Below, piece by piece: positions 9,660-18,440 of a DNA stretch of 64,000 bases (position 1 is the stretch's first letter; every line of letters begins with the position of its first letter). The stretch comes from Chromatiales bacterium (lineage in GTDB: Bacteria; Pseudomonadota; Gammaproteobacteria; UBA6429; Thiohalophilaceae): assembly GCA_027032075.1 (NCBI GenBank), contig JALVOC010000006.1:152429-216428 (forward strand). Direction: 5' to 3'. Position numbers and translations under genes: made by a program. The notes under the pieces were generated by a model. It worked only from the letters and a program-made list of their open reading frames with translations. It ran no database searches and had not been told where the DNA came from.

Positions 9660-10550
9660 ATGGATATTGCAGCGCTCAAGGCTTTCCTGGCTGTGGCAGA
9701 AAGCGGATCCTTTTCCCGGGCTTCGGCACAGTTGTTTCTCACCCAACCGGCCATCAGCAAACGGGTTGCGATGCTGGAGACAGAACTGGGAACCCGTCTG
9801 TTCGATCGCATCGGCCGTCATACCAGTCTGACCGAAAGCGGACACGCATTGTTGCCACGCGCAAGGCGCATCCTGCTGGAAGTGGAAGACTGCCGCCGGG
9901 CGATCTCCAATCTCTCCGAACGCGTCGCCGGCATCCTGCGCATCGGCACCAGCCACCACATCGGCCTGCACCGCCTGCCACCGATCCTGCGCACCTACAG
10001 CACAAACTATCCCGAGGTCGAACTGGATTTGCATTTCATGGATTCGGAGGAGGTCTGCCGCGCCGTGCTGCACGGTGATCTGGAGCTGGGTATTGTCACC
10101 TTGCCGCTTGAAACCCCGGCTGAACTGGGAAGCCGGAAAATCTGGCCCGATCCGCTCGATTTCATCATCGACCCGAAGCATCCGCTGGCAAGACAGAAAG
10201 TGGTGACGCCTGCGCAGTTGTGCGGCTTTGCTGCGATCCTGCCATCACCAGGCACCTATACCCGCGAGGTGATCGAACAGGCATTCAAACCGCTGCAGCT
10301 GACGATCCCCATCCGCCTGGCAACCAATTACCTCGAAACCATCAAGATGATGGTAAGCGTCGGACTTGGCTGGAGTGTCCTGCCCCGTTCGATGATCAGT
10401 GATGATCTGGCGGTGCTCGATGTTTCAAGGATAGGACAGCTGAGCCGTCAGCTGGGCACAGTCTGGCACAGTGGCCGCACCCTCTCCAATGCGGCGCAGG
10501 CGATGCTGGCAACCCTGGATGACACGATCGACAGGACCGCCGTATCTTAG
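9660..10550 (+). CDS. LysR-family transcriptional regulator divergent from leuCDB
   Basis: This 296-aa DNA-binding regulator has an N-terminal winged helix-turn-helix (MDIAALKAFLAVAESGSFSRASAQLFLTQPAISKRVAMLE, about 1-60), a linker helix, and a C-terminal periplasmic-binding-protein-like effector domain. The start at 9660 is chosen because the HTH of this family begins within a few residues of the N-terminus; the longer frame upstream runs into the leuC promoter. It is placed divergently from leuC exactly as a LysR gene is in Pseudomonas. The effector is unknown; a leucine-pathway intermediate would be a natural guess but is not shown by the sequence. Confidence 0.92.
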   Translation: MDIAALKAFLAVAESGSFSRASAQLFLTQPAISKRVAMLETELGTRLFDRIGRHTSLTESGHALLPRARRILLEVEDCRRAISNLSERVAGILRIGTSHHIGLHRLPPILRTYSTNYPEVELDLHFMDSEEVCRAVLHGDLELGIVTLPLETPAELGSRKIWPDPLDFIIDPKHPLARQKVVTPAQLCGFAAILPSPGTYTREVIEQAFKPLQLTIPIRLATNYLETIKMMVSVGLGWSVLPRSMISDDLAVLDVSRIGQLSRQLGTVWHSGRTLSNAAQAMLATLDDTIDRTAVS

Positions 10551-10774
10551 TCCGATCGGCTTGCTAGATTGGCATATGATTTATCGGAAGGTGGAATGTG
10601 ACCATTGTGGAGGGGCGCCATTCCGGGGCTCAGCCAGCGGCTTACCCGGTGTCCCTCATGTATGAATCTGGTGATTCAAGCGATCAGCCCGGCGTCTTTC
10701 TGTCGTCACAACGGCCACAACCACGCATAAACATGATAGCGCCAAAACCGTTTTAAACAAGTTGTGGCAGCTAC

Positions 10775-12094
10775 TTACTTCTTCAACACCTGATCAAACT
10801 TGTCCTGATCAAATCCGCAACCAAGGTAGTCGGCAATAATCCTGACATCATTTTCTGCATTTCCCAGACAGCTGGTGGCACCGGGCGAAGGTGTCATATT
10901 GAAAATAATGCCATCGCCCATACTGATTTTCGCTTCCCCCAGATGCAGTTTTTTCTGTTGTTTATCGATCATCACCGGGCGGATCCCGCCGACGCGATGG
11001 GCAAAAACAAGTTTTTCCAGGCGCAAGGTGGGAATGATTTTACGCGCATCCCGCAGAAACAGCCGCCGCCGGATCAATGGCACTTCGAACAACATGTTCT
11101 TCAGCAAATAACGGCGTATCTCACCGTCCTTGAGCAGATCATAAAAGACCTGCAGCACATTTTTGTCCAGGCGCAGAATCTGTAAAAATTCAGGAAAGGT
11201 CTTCCAGTTGTACCGTTCCAGCAACGGCAAGATCAGTGCCGTTGGACCAAAACGGGTCTTGTTTTTCACCAGGATATCCGGATCACCATGAATGGCGGCA
11301 AACGGCAGCTTGTCATTCTGCATGGTATAGACCTTGCCGTTCAGGACCTTGGGGGTGTAATAAAAACTGCCGGCAACCGGCAGGCACGCGTAATTCAGAC
11401 CATATCCCATCCGTTGTGCGAACAACAGACTGTGCCCACCCGCCGAGACCACGACAAAACGGCTTTGCAAATCACCCTGGTTCGTACTTATTTTATAAAC
11501 GTCACCCGCCTTGTGAATCGACTTCACCCTGGTTGAGGTCAATATATCAATATTTCCACCACCTGCCTGCCGCGCTCTGTCAACGAAAACATTTGACAGT
11601 TGGTGGAAATCAACAGCGGTGTATTCATCCAGAATACCAATCGCGGCGATCCTCTCCTTGCGTCCCTTGACCACCATGGGTTCAACCTTTTCAATGCCAT
11701 CCTGTTCCAGCCATTGCATCGCGGGGAAATGGTCCCGAAAGGTTTGATAACGCCTGAACAGACTTTGGCATTCCTCCTCACCCACAGCCAACACCATTTT
11801 GGGGTAGCGATACAGGAACTTCTCATAACGCACAAGACTGTTGGTGAAGTTGACCAGCATTTTTGCCGTATCCCGAACATGGATCGCTTTTTCCAGCGTA
11901 TAGTTGGTCTCGATATCGCCACAATGGAGCGTCTGGCTGTTATTGCGCCCATGTGTATTGACCATGGCAATGGAGGAATATTTTTCCAGCAGGGCCACGC
12001 GTTTGAGATCCGTATATTCCAGAAGAACATAAAGCAAGGCTGTGCCAGAGATACCACCGCCAATGATCACAACATCATATGTGGGTGCAGGCAT
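10775..12094 (-). CDS. mqo: Malate:quinone oxidoreductase, epsilonproteobacterial type (FAD-dependent)
   Basis: This 439-aa flavoprotein is predicted to oxidise malate to oxaloacetate and pass electrons to the quinone pool at the inner membrane face. The N-terminus carries the FAD-binding GGGISGTALLYVL dinucleotide fold followed by RVALLEKYSS. Characteristic segments are NSQTLHCGDIETNYT, YGLNYACLPVAGSFYY, KLPFAAIHGDPD and NMTPSPGATSCLGNAE. From memory these match the short Helicobacter/Campylobacter Mqo form more closely than the roughly 500-aa Pseudomonas/E. coli form. The gene stands alone on the minus strand between the LysR gene and a palindromic element. An AGGGA Shine-Dalgarno precedes the ATG. 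Another FAD-dependent oxidoreductase of the DAO superfamily cannot be fully excluded. Confidence 0.85.
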   Translation of the reverse strand: MPAPTYDVVIIGGGISGTALLYVLLEYTDLKRVALLEKYSSIAMVNTHGRNNSQTLHCGDIETNYTLEKAIHVRDTAKMLVNFTNSLVRYEKFLYRYPKMVLAVGEEECQSLFRRYQTFRDHFPAMQWLEQDGIEKVEPMVVKGRKERIAAIGILDEYTAVDFHQLSNVFVDRARQAGGGNIDILTSTRVKSIHKAGDVYKISTNQGDLQSRFVVVSAGGHSLLFAQRMGYGLNYACLPVAGSFYYTPKVLNGKVYTMQNDKLPFAAIHGDPDILVKNKTRFGPTALILPLLERYNWKTFPEFLQILRLDKNVLQVFYDLLKDGEIRRYLLKNMLFEVPLIRRRLFLRDARKIIPTLRLEKLVFAHRVGGIRPVMIDKQQKKLHLGEAKISMGDGIIFNMTPSPGATSCLGNAENDVRIIADYLGCGFDQDKFDQVLKK

Positions 12095-12293
12095 AAAGAG
12101 TTCCCTATTATTCGGTCCATGTTACCGGTCAAAAACATCGTGCTTTCACAATCCGCAGCCGCGGAGAAAACAAGGCAGGAGCAAGCAGGCACAATTCCTG
12201 CCAAATCGCTGGGCGAAAACGGTGTCCAGTCAGTATTTGGCATGGCGGTTCACCAGCCCCTCGATTTATGGAAATCGCAGCTATTTAATTGGC

Positions 12294-12480
12294 GTTCCGA
12301 ATACCAGTACACTTGGGAAACGGAGCATCAGGCCCAGAGGTCTTTTACATGACCGTCAGCCGCAGGGAGGCGGCTGTCGAGCTTACAGGGAGGTATCTAC
12401 AGCGTGTCATGTAAAAGACCTCTGGGCCTGATGCGAAACCAGAATCTGCCAATAATGTTAAATGATCTGGTATTCGGAAC
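12294..12480. repeat. Nested palindromic element (possible non-autonomous mobile or regulatory repeat)
   Basis: Two concentric perfect inverted repeats lie between mqo and the MFS gene. The outer arms are 14 bp (12294-12307 and 12467-12480, GTTCCGAATACCAG/CTGGTATTCGGAAC). The inner arms are 29 bp (12325-12353 and 12406-12434). The core between the inner arms contains a further short stem AGCCGC/GCGGCT and two direct copies of CAGGGAGG. The whole could extrude as a cruciform or a long RNA hairpin. No transposase frame is present. A decayed partial copy of the left side occurs at about 29520-29561, which supports a dispersed repeat family. Confidence 0.75.
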
Positions 12481-12625
12481 ACTTATTCAAATGCATGTAC
12501 TCCTTTTTCGCACAGCTATTTAATCTGTAAGATATAGCGGCATCTGCATTACTTTTTTTAGAGTATAGCCGCTCTCATAAGTTCGTTCTGAAGGGGAGCT
12601 TGTCGAGCTTGCCCTTGTTGCCGAT

Positions 12626-13771
12626 CTAACCGGTAACGTGATGTTGGGAAGGGATAAAACGATAAGCAACAAAAAAAGCGAGGATACTGATGAGCGCGGC
12701 TATCAGGAACATCGGCAAGGCACCAAAAATATCATACACATAACCACTGTAAAAACTGCCCAGGGCGCCACCGGCACCAAAGCTGAGACTGCTGTAGAGT
12801 GCCTGGCCTTTGCCTTGATGTTTGCCTTTGAAATAACTGTGGATCAACTGAATTGCAGTGGCATGGTAAACCCCGAAAGAAGCTGCGTGCAGACACTGGG
12901 CCAGCAGCATCAAACCCAGACTTTGCGGAAACAAACCGATCATCACCCATCGCAGGGCGGCCAGTAAAAGACTGGCCAACAACATGTTACGCAGGCTGAA
13001 GTGTTTTACCAGACGGTGCATAACCAGGAACACCAGTACCTCAGCGATAACGCCCAACGCCCACAGACCGCCGATGAGGCCAAGCGAATAATCATAGCTG
13101 CGCATATATATGGAATAAAAAGTATAGTAAGGACCATGTCCCGCCTGCATCAGCAAACAGACGAGCAGCAGGCCCACTACATGTGGCCGCTTCAGAATCC
13201 TGCTGACAGGTTCATGCTCGAGTGGTAAATAGCCGGCCGCCTCTTCCGGCACGAGCATACTGTTAATCCAGATCGCCGTAAAAAGAACAAGCAGAATCCA
13301 CGGCAACAGCTGCACACCCTGACCTTCCATCAGGCCACCCAGGCTCCAGACCGCGACAATAAAACCTATCGAGCCCCACAGGCGGATCTTGCTGTAACCG
13401 TGAATTTGTTTGCCCAGATGATGAAAGGTCGTCGCCTCAAACTGCGGCAGCGCGGCATTCCAGAAAAAACTGAACAGCAGCATCACCACCACCAGCCAGA
13501 AATAACTGCTGGAGGCAAAAACACCGACAAACGCCAGCACGGTGCACAAACTGCCGATACGAACAATCGCCATGCGACGGCCGGTATGATCGGCGATCCA
13601 GCCCCATATATTCGGGGAAATGATTTTCGTCGCCATGATAATGGCCATGAGATTGCCAATCGCCACCTCATCGAAGTCAAGCGACTGCAGGTAAAGCCCC
13701 CAGTACGGCACAAGCGCACCGAGGCTGGCAAAATAAAAGAAATAGAAGCCCGACAAGCGCCAGTAAGGCAT
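12626..13771 (-). CDS. MFS permease of the HcaT-like (MFS_1-like) group
   Basis: This hydrophobic protein of about 381 aa has roughly twelve membrane helices. It begins MPYWRLSGFYFFYFASLGALVPYWGLYLQSLDF, a start typical of the small MFS group that includes the E. coli 3-phenylpropionate transporter HcaT. It contains the loop NIWGWIADHTGRRMAIVRIGSL, matching the MFS A-motif region. The substrate is not evident. In Pseudomonas an MFS gene of this group lies next to aroC and prmB, and the same order is seen here. The frame extends upstream to a TTG at 13801 and a GTG at 13786, but neither has a good ribosome-binding site; the ATG at 13771 is chosen from family alignment by memory. Confidence 0.85.
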   Translation of the reverse strand: MPYWRLSGFYFFYFASLGALVPYWGLYLQSLDFDEVAIGNLMAIIMATKIISPNIWGWIADHTGRRMAIVRIGSLCTVLAFVGVFASSSYFWLVVVMLLFSFFWNAALPQFEATTFHHLGKQIHGYSKIRLWGSIGFIVAVWSLGGLMEGQGVQLLPWILLVLFTAIWINSMLVPEEAAGYLPLEHEPVSRILKRPHVVGLLLVCLLMQAGHGPYYTFYSIYMRSYDYSLGLIGGLWALGVIAEVLVFLVMHRLVKHFSLRNMLLASLLLAALRWVMIGLFPQSLGLMLLAQCLHAASFGVYHATAIQLIHSYFKGKHQGKGQALYSSLSFGAGGALGSFYSGYVYDIFGALPMFLIAALISILAFFVAYRFIPSQHHVTG

Positions 13772-13857
13772 CGGATTTTCAGACACGTGCGGCAAGAGCA
13801 AAAACAGGTAAAAGCATGATGGCTTTTCCTGACCTGATTGTTTTTACCCTTGTGTCA

Positions 13858-14958
13858 TTATTCATGTGCTGCCGGAACGATCGGTGTTTCGGATTTTACA
13901 TCGATATTCTGCGCCCGGTGGCGAAGCACATGATCCATCAACACGATGGCCAACATCGCCTCGGCAATCGGCGTGGCGCGGATACCGACACAGGGATCGT
14001 GACGCCCCTTGGTCACAACCTCTACCGGCTCACCCTTGAGATTAATACTCTTGGCCGGCAAACGCAGACTGGAAGTTGGTTTTAACGCGATGCTGGCAAC
14101 AATATCCTGCCCGGAGGAAATACCGCCGAGGACACCACCGGCATGATTACTGAGAAAACCCTCGGGAGTGATTTCATCCCGATGCTCGGTACCCTGCTGC
14201 TCCACACAGGCGAAACCGGCACCGATTTCCACACCCTTGACCGCGTTGATACTCATCAAGGCATGCGCAATTTCAGCATCCAGACGATCGAAAATAGGTT
14301 CGCCCAGGCCCGGCGGTACACCGCTGGCCACCACATTGATACGTGCGCCAATGGAATCCCCTTTTTTGCGCAGGGCATCCATGTAGGCCTCGAGTTCCGT
14401 AATCTTGTTTGCATCGGGAAAGAAAAACGGATTCGATTCCACCGCATCCCAATCGAACTGTTCGTATTTGATCGGGCCCAATTGGGCCATGTAACCACGA
14501 ATGCGGATAGCATATTTTTCCGCCAGGTACTTTTTGGCAATCGCACCGGCGGCAACCCGCATGGCTGTTTCACGTGCGGAGGAACGGCCACCACCACGGT
14601 AGTCACGGCGGCCGTATTTTTGCTGATAGGTATAGTCGGCATGGCCGGGGCGGAAACGGTCCATGATCCCGGAATAGTCTTTGGAACGCTGATCGGTGTT
14701 TTCAATCAGCAGACCGATAGGAGTGCCTGTCGTCACCCCTTCGAAGACGCCGGAGAGGATACGCACCTGATCGGCTTCCTGCCGCTGCGTGGTATGGCGT
14801 GTTTTCCCCGGTTTGCGGCGGTCGAGATCGTGTTGCAGATCGGCCTCGGTTAACGCCAAACCAGGCGGACAACCATCCACGATACAACCGATGGCGGGGC
14901 CGTGGCTCTCACCAAAACCGGTTACGCTGAAAAGTTTGCCAAAAGTATTGCCGGACAT
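13858..14958 (-). CDS. aroC: Chorismate synthase
   Basis: This enzyme converts 5-enolpyruvylshikimate-3-phosphate to chorismate using reduced FMN, the last common step of aromatic synthesis. The 366-aa sequence begins [33 protein letters not shown] and includes [18 protein letters not shown], the basic [21 protein letters not shown] and [13 protein letters not shown], all family signatures. Length is standard for bacterial AroC. It is followed by the MFS gene and preceded by hemN and prmB on the same strand. Identification is secure. Confidence 0.98.
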   Translation of the reverse strand: MSGNTFGKLFSVTGFGESHGPAIGCIVDGCPPGLALTEADLQHDLDRRKPGKTRHTTQRQEADQVRILSGVFEGVTTGTPIGLLIENTDQRSKDYSGIMDRFRPGHADYTYQQKYGRRDYRGGGRSSARETAMRVAAGAIAKKYLAEKYAIRIRGYMAQLGPIKYEQFDWDAVESNPFFFPDANKITELEAYMDALRKKGDSIGARINVVASGVPPGLGEPIFDRLDAEIAHALMSINAVKGVEIGAGFACVEQQGTEHRDEITPEGFLSNHAGGVLGGISSGQDIVASIALKPTSSLRLPAKSINLKGEPVEVVTKGRHDPCVGIRATPIAEAMLAIVLMDHVLRHRAQNIDVKSETPIVPAAHE

Positions 14959-15109
14959 GCCGTTTATTGTAACGGTTCTGACACGGGACGTCTTCCCTGG
15001 GGCGAATGAATTTTACCTGTCCGAACCTCCCCGCTAACGGCTGCCGGCATCGCCCCGCCCGCTTCCGCCACGGCGTTGCGGGAGGTAAACGGGACAGGGA
15101 AGTGATGAC

Positions 15110-16489
15110 TTATATTACTTTGGAGAAACGCTGATCCTTGGCGTTGCGCAAATAGGCATCAAATACCATGCAGATATTCCGTATCAATAACTTGCCGGCC
15201 GGGGTCACGGTAATCGTATTCTTATCCATCTGCAGCAGGCCATCCTCCTGCATCGGCAACAGCTCTGCCAGTTCCTGCCTGAAATAGTCATGGAAGTCGA
15301 TAGCAAACTGTTCTTCCACTTTTGGCATGTGTAGCACAAAATTACAAATCAGCTGGTTAATCACCTCACGGCGCAGAATATCGTCATCATTCAGCTTGAT
15401 CCCCCGGAAGATCGCCAGTTCACCATTGTCGATGCGCGCATAATAGTCATCCATGGTTTTCAGATTTTGCGCATAACAATGCCCCACCTTGCCGATGGAG
15501 GTGGTGCCGATGGCAACCAGATCACAATCCGCATGGGTTGAATAACCCTGAAAGTTCCGATAAAGGGTGCCGTTGGCCTGTGCGATGGCAAGTTCATCAT
15601 CCGGTTTGGCAAAATGATCCATACCAATATAAACATAACCCGCCGAGGTCAGGCGCTCGATACAGTTTTGCAGAATGGCCAGTTTTTCATCCGGGCTGGG
15701 TAAATCCTCGGCATGGATGCGGCGCTGCGGTTTGAACAATTCGGGTAAATGGGCGTAATTGAAGATCGACAGGCGATCCGGTGACATCGCCAACACCCGG
15801 TCCAGGGTGCGATTGAAGCTGCCAACGCTCTGAAAAGGCAAACCGTAAATCAGATCGATGCTGATGGATTTAAAACCTTCCTCTCGCGCCTTGTCGATGA
15901 CGTAGGCTGTCTCTTCTTCCGACTGAATACGGTTTACCGCCTTTTGTACCGTCGCATCGAAATCCTGCACTCCCAGGCTCATGCGGTTGAAACCAAGCGA
16001 ACGCAACACCGCAATCGTGTCGCCGTGCGCTTCTCTTGGATCGATTTCAATAGAATATTCGCCTTTGTCATCATCCAGCAACTTGAAGAAGCGTTTTGTC
16101 ACTTCCATCAGTTCGCGCATTTCATCATGACTGATAAAGGTTGGCGTGCCCCCGCCCCAGTGCAGTTGCTCAACCGCTCGTTCCTCATCGAACAACTCGC
16201 TCTGCATGGCGATTTCCTGATGGACGCGTTGCAGATAGGGCGCCGCTCTGCTCCTGTCCTTGGTTACCACTTTGTTGCAACCACAGTAATAACAGACGGT
16301 ATCGCAAAACGGGATATGGAAATACAATGACAGCGGCCTGCCATCGAGGTTGGTGGAAATCGCCTGTTTACGGTATTCATCCACACTGAACTCGTTGGTG
16401 AATTGCACCGCGGTCGGATAAGAGGTATAGCGGGGTCCTGCCTTGTCGTAACGGCAAATCAGCGCCTTGTCGAATTTGATTTCACTCAT
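15110..16489 (-). CDS. hemN: Oxygen-independent coproporphyrinogen III dehydrogenase
   Basis: This radical SAM enzyme decarboxylates coproporphyrinogen III to protoporphyrinogen IX without oxygen, for heme synthesis under low oxygen. The 459-aa protein has the family opening PRYTSYPTAVQF and the cluster motif CDTVCYYCGC (CxxxCxxC plus the extra cysteine typical of true HemN), then HWGGGTPTF and the SAM-binding IEIDPREA. Having the full motif and normal length, it is HemN rather than the shorter HemW-like paralogue. It lies between aroC and the prmB group. A possible FNR/Anr box centred about 61 bases before its start codon suggests induction under anaerobiosis. Confidence 0.97.
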   Translation of the reverse strand: MSEIKFDKALICRYDKAGPRYTSYPTAVQFTNEFSVDEYRKQAISTNLDGRPLSLYFHIPFCDTVCYYCGCNKVVTKDRSRAAPYLQRVHQEIAMQSELFDEERAVEQLHWGGGTPTFISHDEMRELMEVTKRFFKLLDDDKGEYSIEIDPREAHGDTIAVLRSLGFNRMSLGVQDFDATVQKAVNRIQSEEETAYVIDKAREEGFKSISIDLIYGLPFQSVGSFNRTLDRVLAMSPDRLSIFNYAHLPELFKPQRRIHAEDLPSPDEKLAILQNCIERLTSAGYVYIGMDHFAKPDDELAIAQANGTLYRNFQGYSTHADCDLVAIGTTSIGKVGHCYAQNLKTMDDYYARIDNGELAIFRGIKLNDDDILRREVINQLICNFVLHMPKVEEQFAIDFHDYFRQELAELLPMQEDGLLQMDKNTITVTPAGKLLIRNICMVFDAYLRNAKDQRFSKVI

Positions 16490-16543
16490 GTTTCAATGTC
16501 CTGTTACATCTGCAAAGACTAGCCCAGTGGCCGAAAACCCGCC

Positions 16544-16557
16544 ATGATCAGGCTCAA
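16544..16557 (-). promoter_or_regulatory. Possible FNR/Anr box upstream of hemN
   Basis: On the minus strand the sequence TTGAGCCTGATCAT matches the FNR/Anr consensus TTGAT-N4-ATCAA at 8 of 10 defined positions. It overlaps the stop codon of the upstream gene and is centred about 61 bases before the hemN start, a place compatible with activation if transcription starts about 20 bases before the ATG. FNR-family control of hemN is known in Pseudomonas and E. coli relatives; the site itself is predicted. Confidence 0.5.
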
Positions 16558-16880
16558 TCTTCTTCGTCCTTTTGTAAGCCCTTGATATGTGTGTCATTTA
16601 TTTGCCGCAGCAGGGTTTTGAACGGTAATAGTACATTCGGTTGCCGCTCAATCATAGGCATGTATGACAAGGCTTCACCGCCGAACTGATAATTGCCGCT
16701 GTTCAGATCATCCTGAAGTTCGCGTAACGCCTTTTCCAGCGGCTCCACAAAACCCAACGCCTCTTCCATGAATTCCTCGTCATATTCAATCGACAAGCGC
16801 AGTTCTTCAACTTCAAACAAAGCCTGCGTAACCAGATCCCGGAAAGCTTCCAGCGTTGCTGGGCGTTTGATTACCGACAT
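16554..16880 (-). CDS. Conserved small acidic protein of unknown function downstream of prmB
   Basis: This 108-aa soluble, acidic protein contains ALFEVEELRLSIEYDEEFMEEALGFVEPLEKALRELQDDLNSGNYQFGGEALSYMPMIE in pieces and looks mostly helical. The frame continues upstream to 16988 but would run into prmB. The ATG at 16880 has GGGAG about 8 bases upstream and gives a clean domain start (SVIKRPATLEAFRDLV). It begins 55 bases after prmB on the same strand and is probably cotranscribed with it. No enzymatic motif or membrane segment is visible. I do not recognise a named family, although the sequence looks like a conserved gammaproteobacterial one. Confidence 0.8.
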   Translation of the reverse strand: MSVIKRPATLEAFRDLVTQALFEVEELRLSIEYDEEFMEEALGFVEPLEKALRELQDDLNSGNYQFGGEALSYMPMIERQPNVLLPFKTLLRQINDTHIKGLQKDEED

Positions 16881-16935
16881 GCTTGACTCCCGTATTGATT
16901 CATCATTGTTCCCCCTGCTTGAAATATGTTTTTCA

Positions 16936-17862
16936 TTATTTATTCGTGCCCGAAAAATATTCCCGGCAATCCTGCAACTGCTCCGCACTCAACATGAACA
17001 CACCTTCGCCTCCCGCGGCAAACTCCAGCCAGGTAAACGGTACCGCCGGAAACAGCCGCGCCAGCGCTTCGGCACTGTTACCAACTTCGACAAACAAAAC
17101 GCCTTCCGGGTTCAGATATTCCGCTGCCTGCTGCAACATCGGCAACACCAGTGCCAGACCATCCTCACCCGCCGCCAGGCCCAGCGCAGGTTCGGCCCGG
17201 TATTCCTCGGGTAAAGCGGCCATCTCCCCGGCATCCACGTACGGTGGATTGCTGACAATCAGATCATACTGCTTCCCTGCCAAACCGGAAAACAGATCGG
17301 AGCGGATTAATCGCACACGTTCTTCAAGGCCATATTGCTTCACATTGATCCTTGCCACTTCCAATGCCTCCGCAGAAACATCGGCGGCATCCACCTCCAC
17401 TTCAGGCATGGCGAGGGCGGTGGCAATGGCGATGCAACCACTGCCGGTACAAAGATCCAGCACCCGCTGCACCTTATCCGCCCTGATCCAGGGGCGGAAC
17501 TGCGCCCCGATCAATTCGGCTATCGGCGAACGCGGCACCAGCACACGCTCATCCACATAAAAACGGTGACCGGCGAACCAGGCTTCGTGGATCAGGTAGG
17601 AAAGCGGCAAACGTTTTTCCACCCGCTGCCGCAGCAGCGACACCACCGCTTGCTGCTGCTGCGGGGTTAACGGCCTCTCCAGCTCTTCGTCGGCGAAATC
17701 AACCGGCAAGCCGGCAGCATGGGAAACCAGCCAGGCAGATTCATCCAGCGCGTTGTCGGTGCCATGACCGAAGTAGACCATGGAATTTTCCAGACACGCC
17801 TTCCCCCAGAGGATCATCTCCCGCAGGGTGGGTGTATCGCTTGGCAATTCGGGCAAGCTCAA
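16936..17862 (-). CDS. prmB: Ribosomal protein L3 glutamine N5-methyltransferase
   Basis: This SAM-dependent enzyme methylates a glutamine side chain of ribosomal protein L3. The 308-aa protein has an N-terminal helical domain (LREMILWGKACLENSMVYFGHGTDNALDES), then the Rossmann methyltransferase fold with VLDLCTGSGCIAIATAL for SAM binding and the NPPY motif in LIVSNPPYVDAGEMAALPEEY that binds the amide substrate. The sequence around LVPRSPIAELI matches PrmB better than PrmC, and the prmB-aroC-MFS neighbourhood agrees with Pseudomonas. mogA ends 13 bases upstream, so mogA, prmB and the next small gene probably form one operon. Confidence 0.94.
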   Translation of the reverse strand: MSLPELPSDTPTLREMILWGKACLENSMVYFGHGTDNALDESAWLVSHAAGLPVDFADEELERPLTPQQQQAVVSLLRQRVEKRLPLSYLIHEAWFAGHRFYVDERVLVPRSPIAELIGAQFRPWIRADKVQRVLDLCTGSGCIAIATALAMPEVEVDAADVSAEALEVARINVKQYGLEERVRLIRSDLFSGLAGKQYDLIVSNPPYVDAGEMAALPEEYRAEPALGLAAGEDGLALVLPMLQQAAEYLNPEGVLFVEVGNSAEALARLFPAVPFTWLEFAAGGEGVFMLSAEQLQDCREYFSGTNK

Positions 17863-17875
17863 AGGAAAAATCCGT

Positions 17876-18409
17876 TCATTGCGGGCGGAAGGCCTTGATA
17901 AAGTCTTCGTTGGTATCCAGCCACGGTCCGTCGATCAGGCTGATGCAGGTCGGCACCGCCGGAAAGACTGCATTCAGGCAATCAGAGATGGCAGCCGGTT
18001 TACCCGGCAGGTTGATCAACAATGTTTCACCCCGGATCCCGGCCATCTGTCTGGACAAAATGGCGGTAGGCACAAACTTAAGTGATTCGGCACGCATCAA
18101 CTCGCCAAAACCATCAAGGATTTTATCGCATACCGCCTCGGTCGCTTCCGGCGTGACATCACGTTTTGCCGGCCCGGTGCCGCCAGTGGTCACAACCAGA
18201 CAACAGCCTTCGTCATCACACAACTGTTTCAGAACCGACTCGATCTGATGCTGCTCATCCGCCACGATGCGTGACACCGCCTCCCATTCGTTGGCGATGG
18301 CTTTCTGCAACCATTCACGGATCGCCGGTCCCCCGCGATCCTCGTATTCACCCCGGCTGGCACGATCGGAAACCGTGACAACGCCAATTCTGATTTTTTT
18401 CTCGGCCAT
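17876..18409 (-). CDS. mog: Molybdopterin adenylyltransferase (MogA type)
   Basis: This enzyme adenylates molybdopterin before molybdenum insertion. The 177-aa protein opens IRIGVVTVSDRASRGEYEDRGGPAIREWL and has the nucleotide/cofactor-binding LVVTTGGTGPAKRDVTPEATEAV, then VPTAILSRQMAGIRGETLLINLPGKPAAISDCL and ends EDFIKAFRPQ, closely following the E. coli Mog pattern. The upstream extension to 18433 is rejected in favour of the ATG at 18409, which has AGAGGT just upstream. The presence of a molybdenum cofactor enzyme elsewhere in the genome is implied. It precedes prmB with a 13-base gap. Confidence 0.94.
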   Translation of the reverse strand: MAEKKIRIGVVTVSDRASRGEYEDRGGPAIREWLQKAIANEWEAVSRIVADEQHQIESVLKQLCDDEGCCLVVTTGGTGPAKRDVTPEATEAVCDKILDGFGELMRAESLKFVPTAILSRQMAGIRGETLLINLPGKPAAISDCLNAVFPAVPTCISLIDGPWLDTNEDFIKAFRPQ

Positions 18410-18440
18410 GCTTACCTCTGTTAAATGAATCAAAGCTTTC

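Noticed and set aside
12042-12431. Plus-strand 129-aa frame across the mqo start and palindrome
   Set aside because: It overlaps the start of mqo and reads through the inverted repeat; the apparent peptide has no domain.
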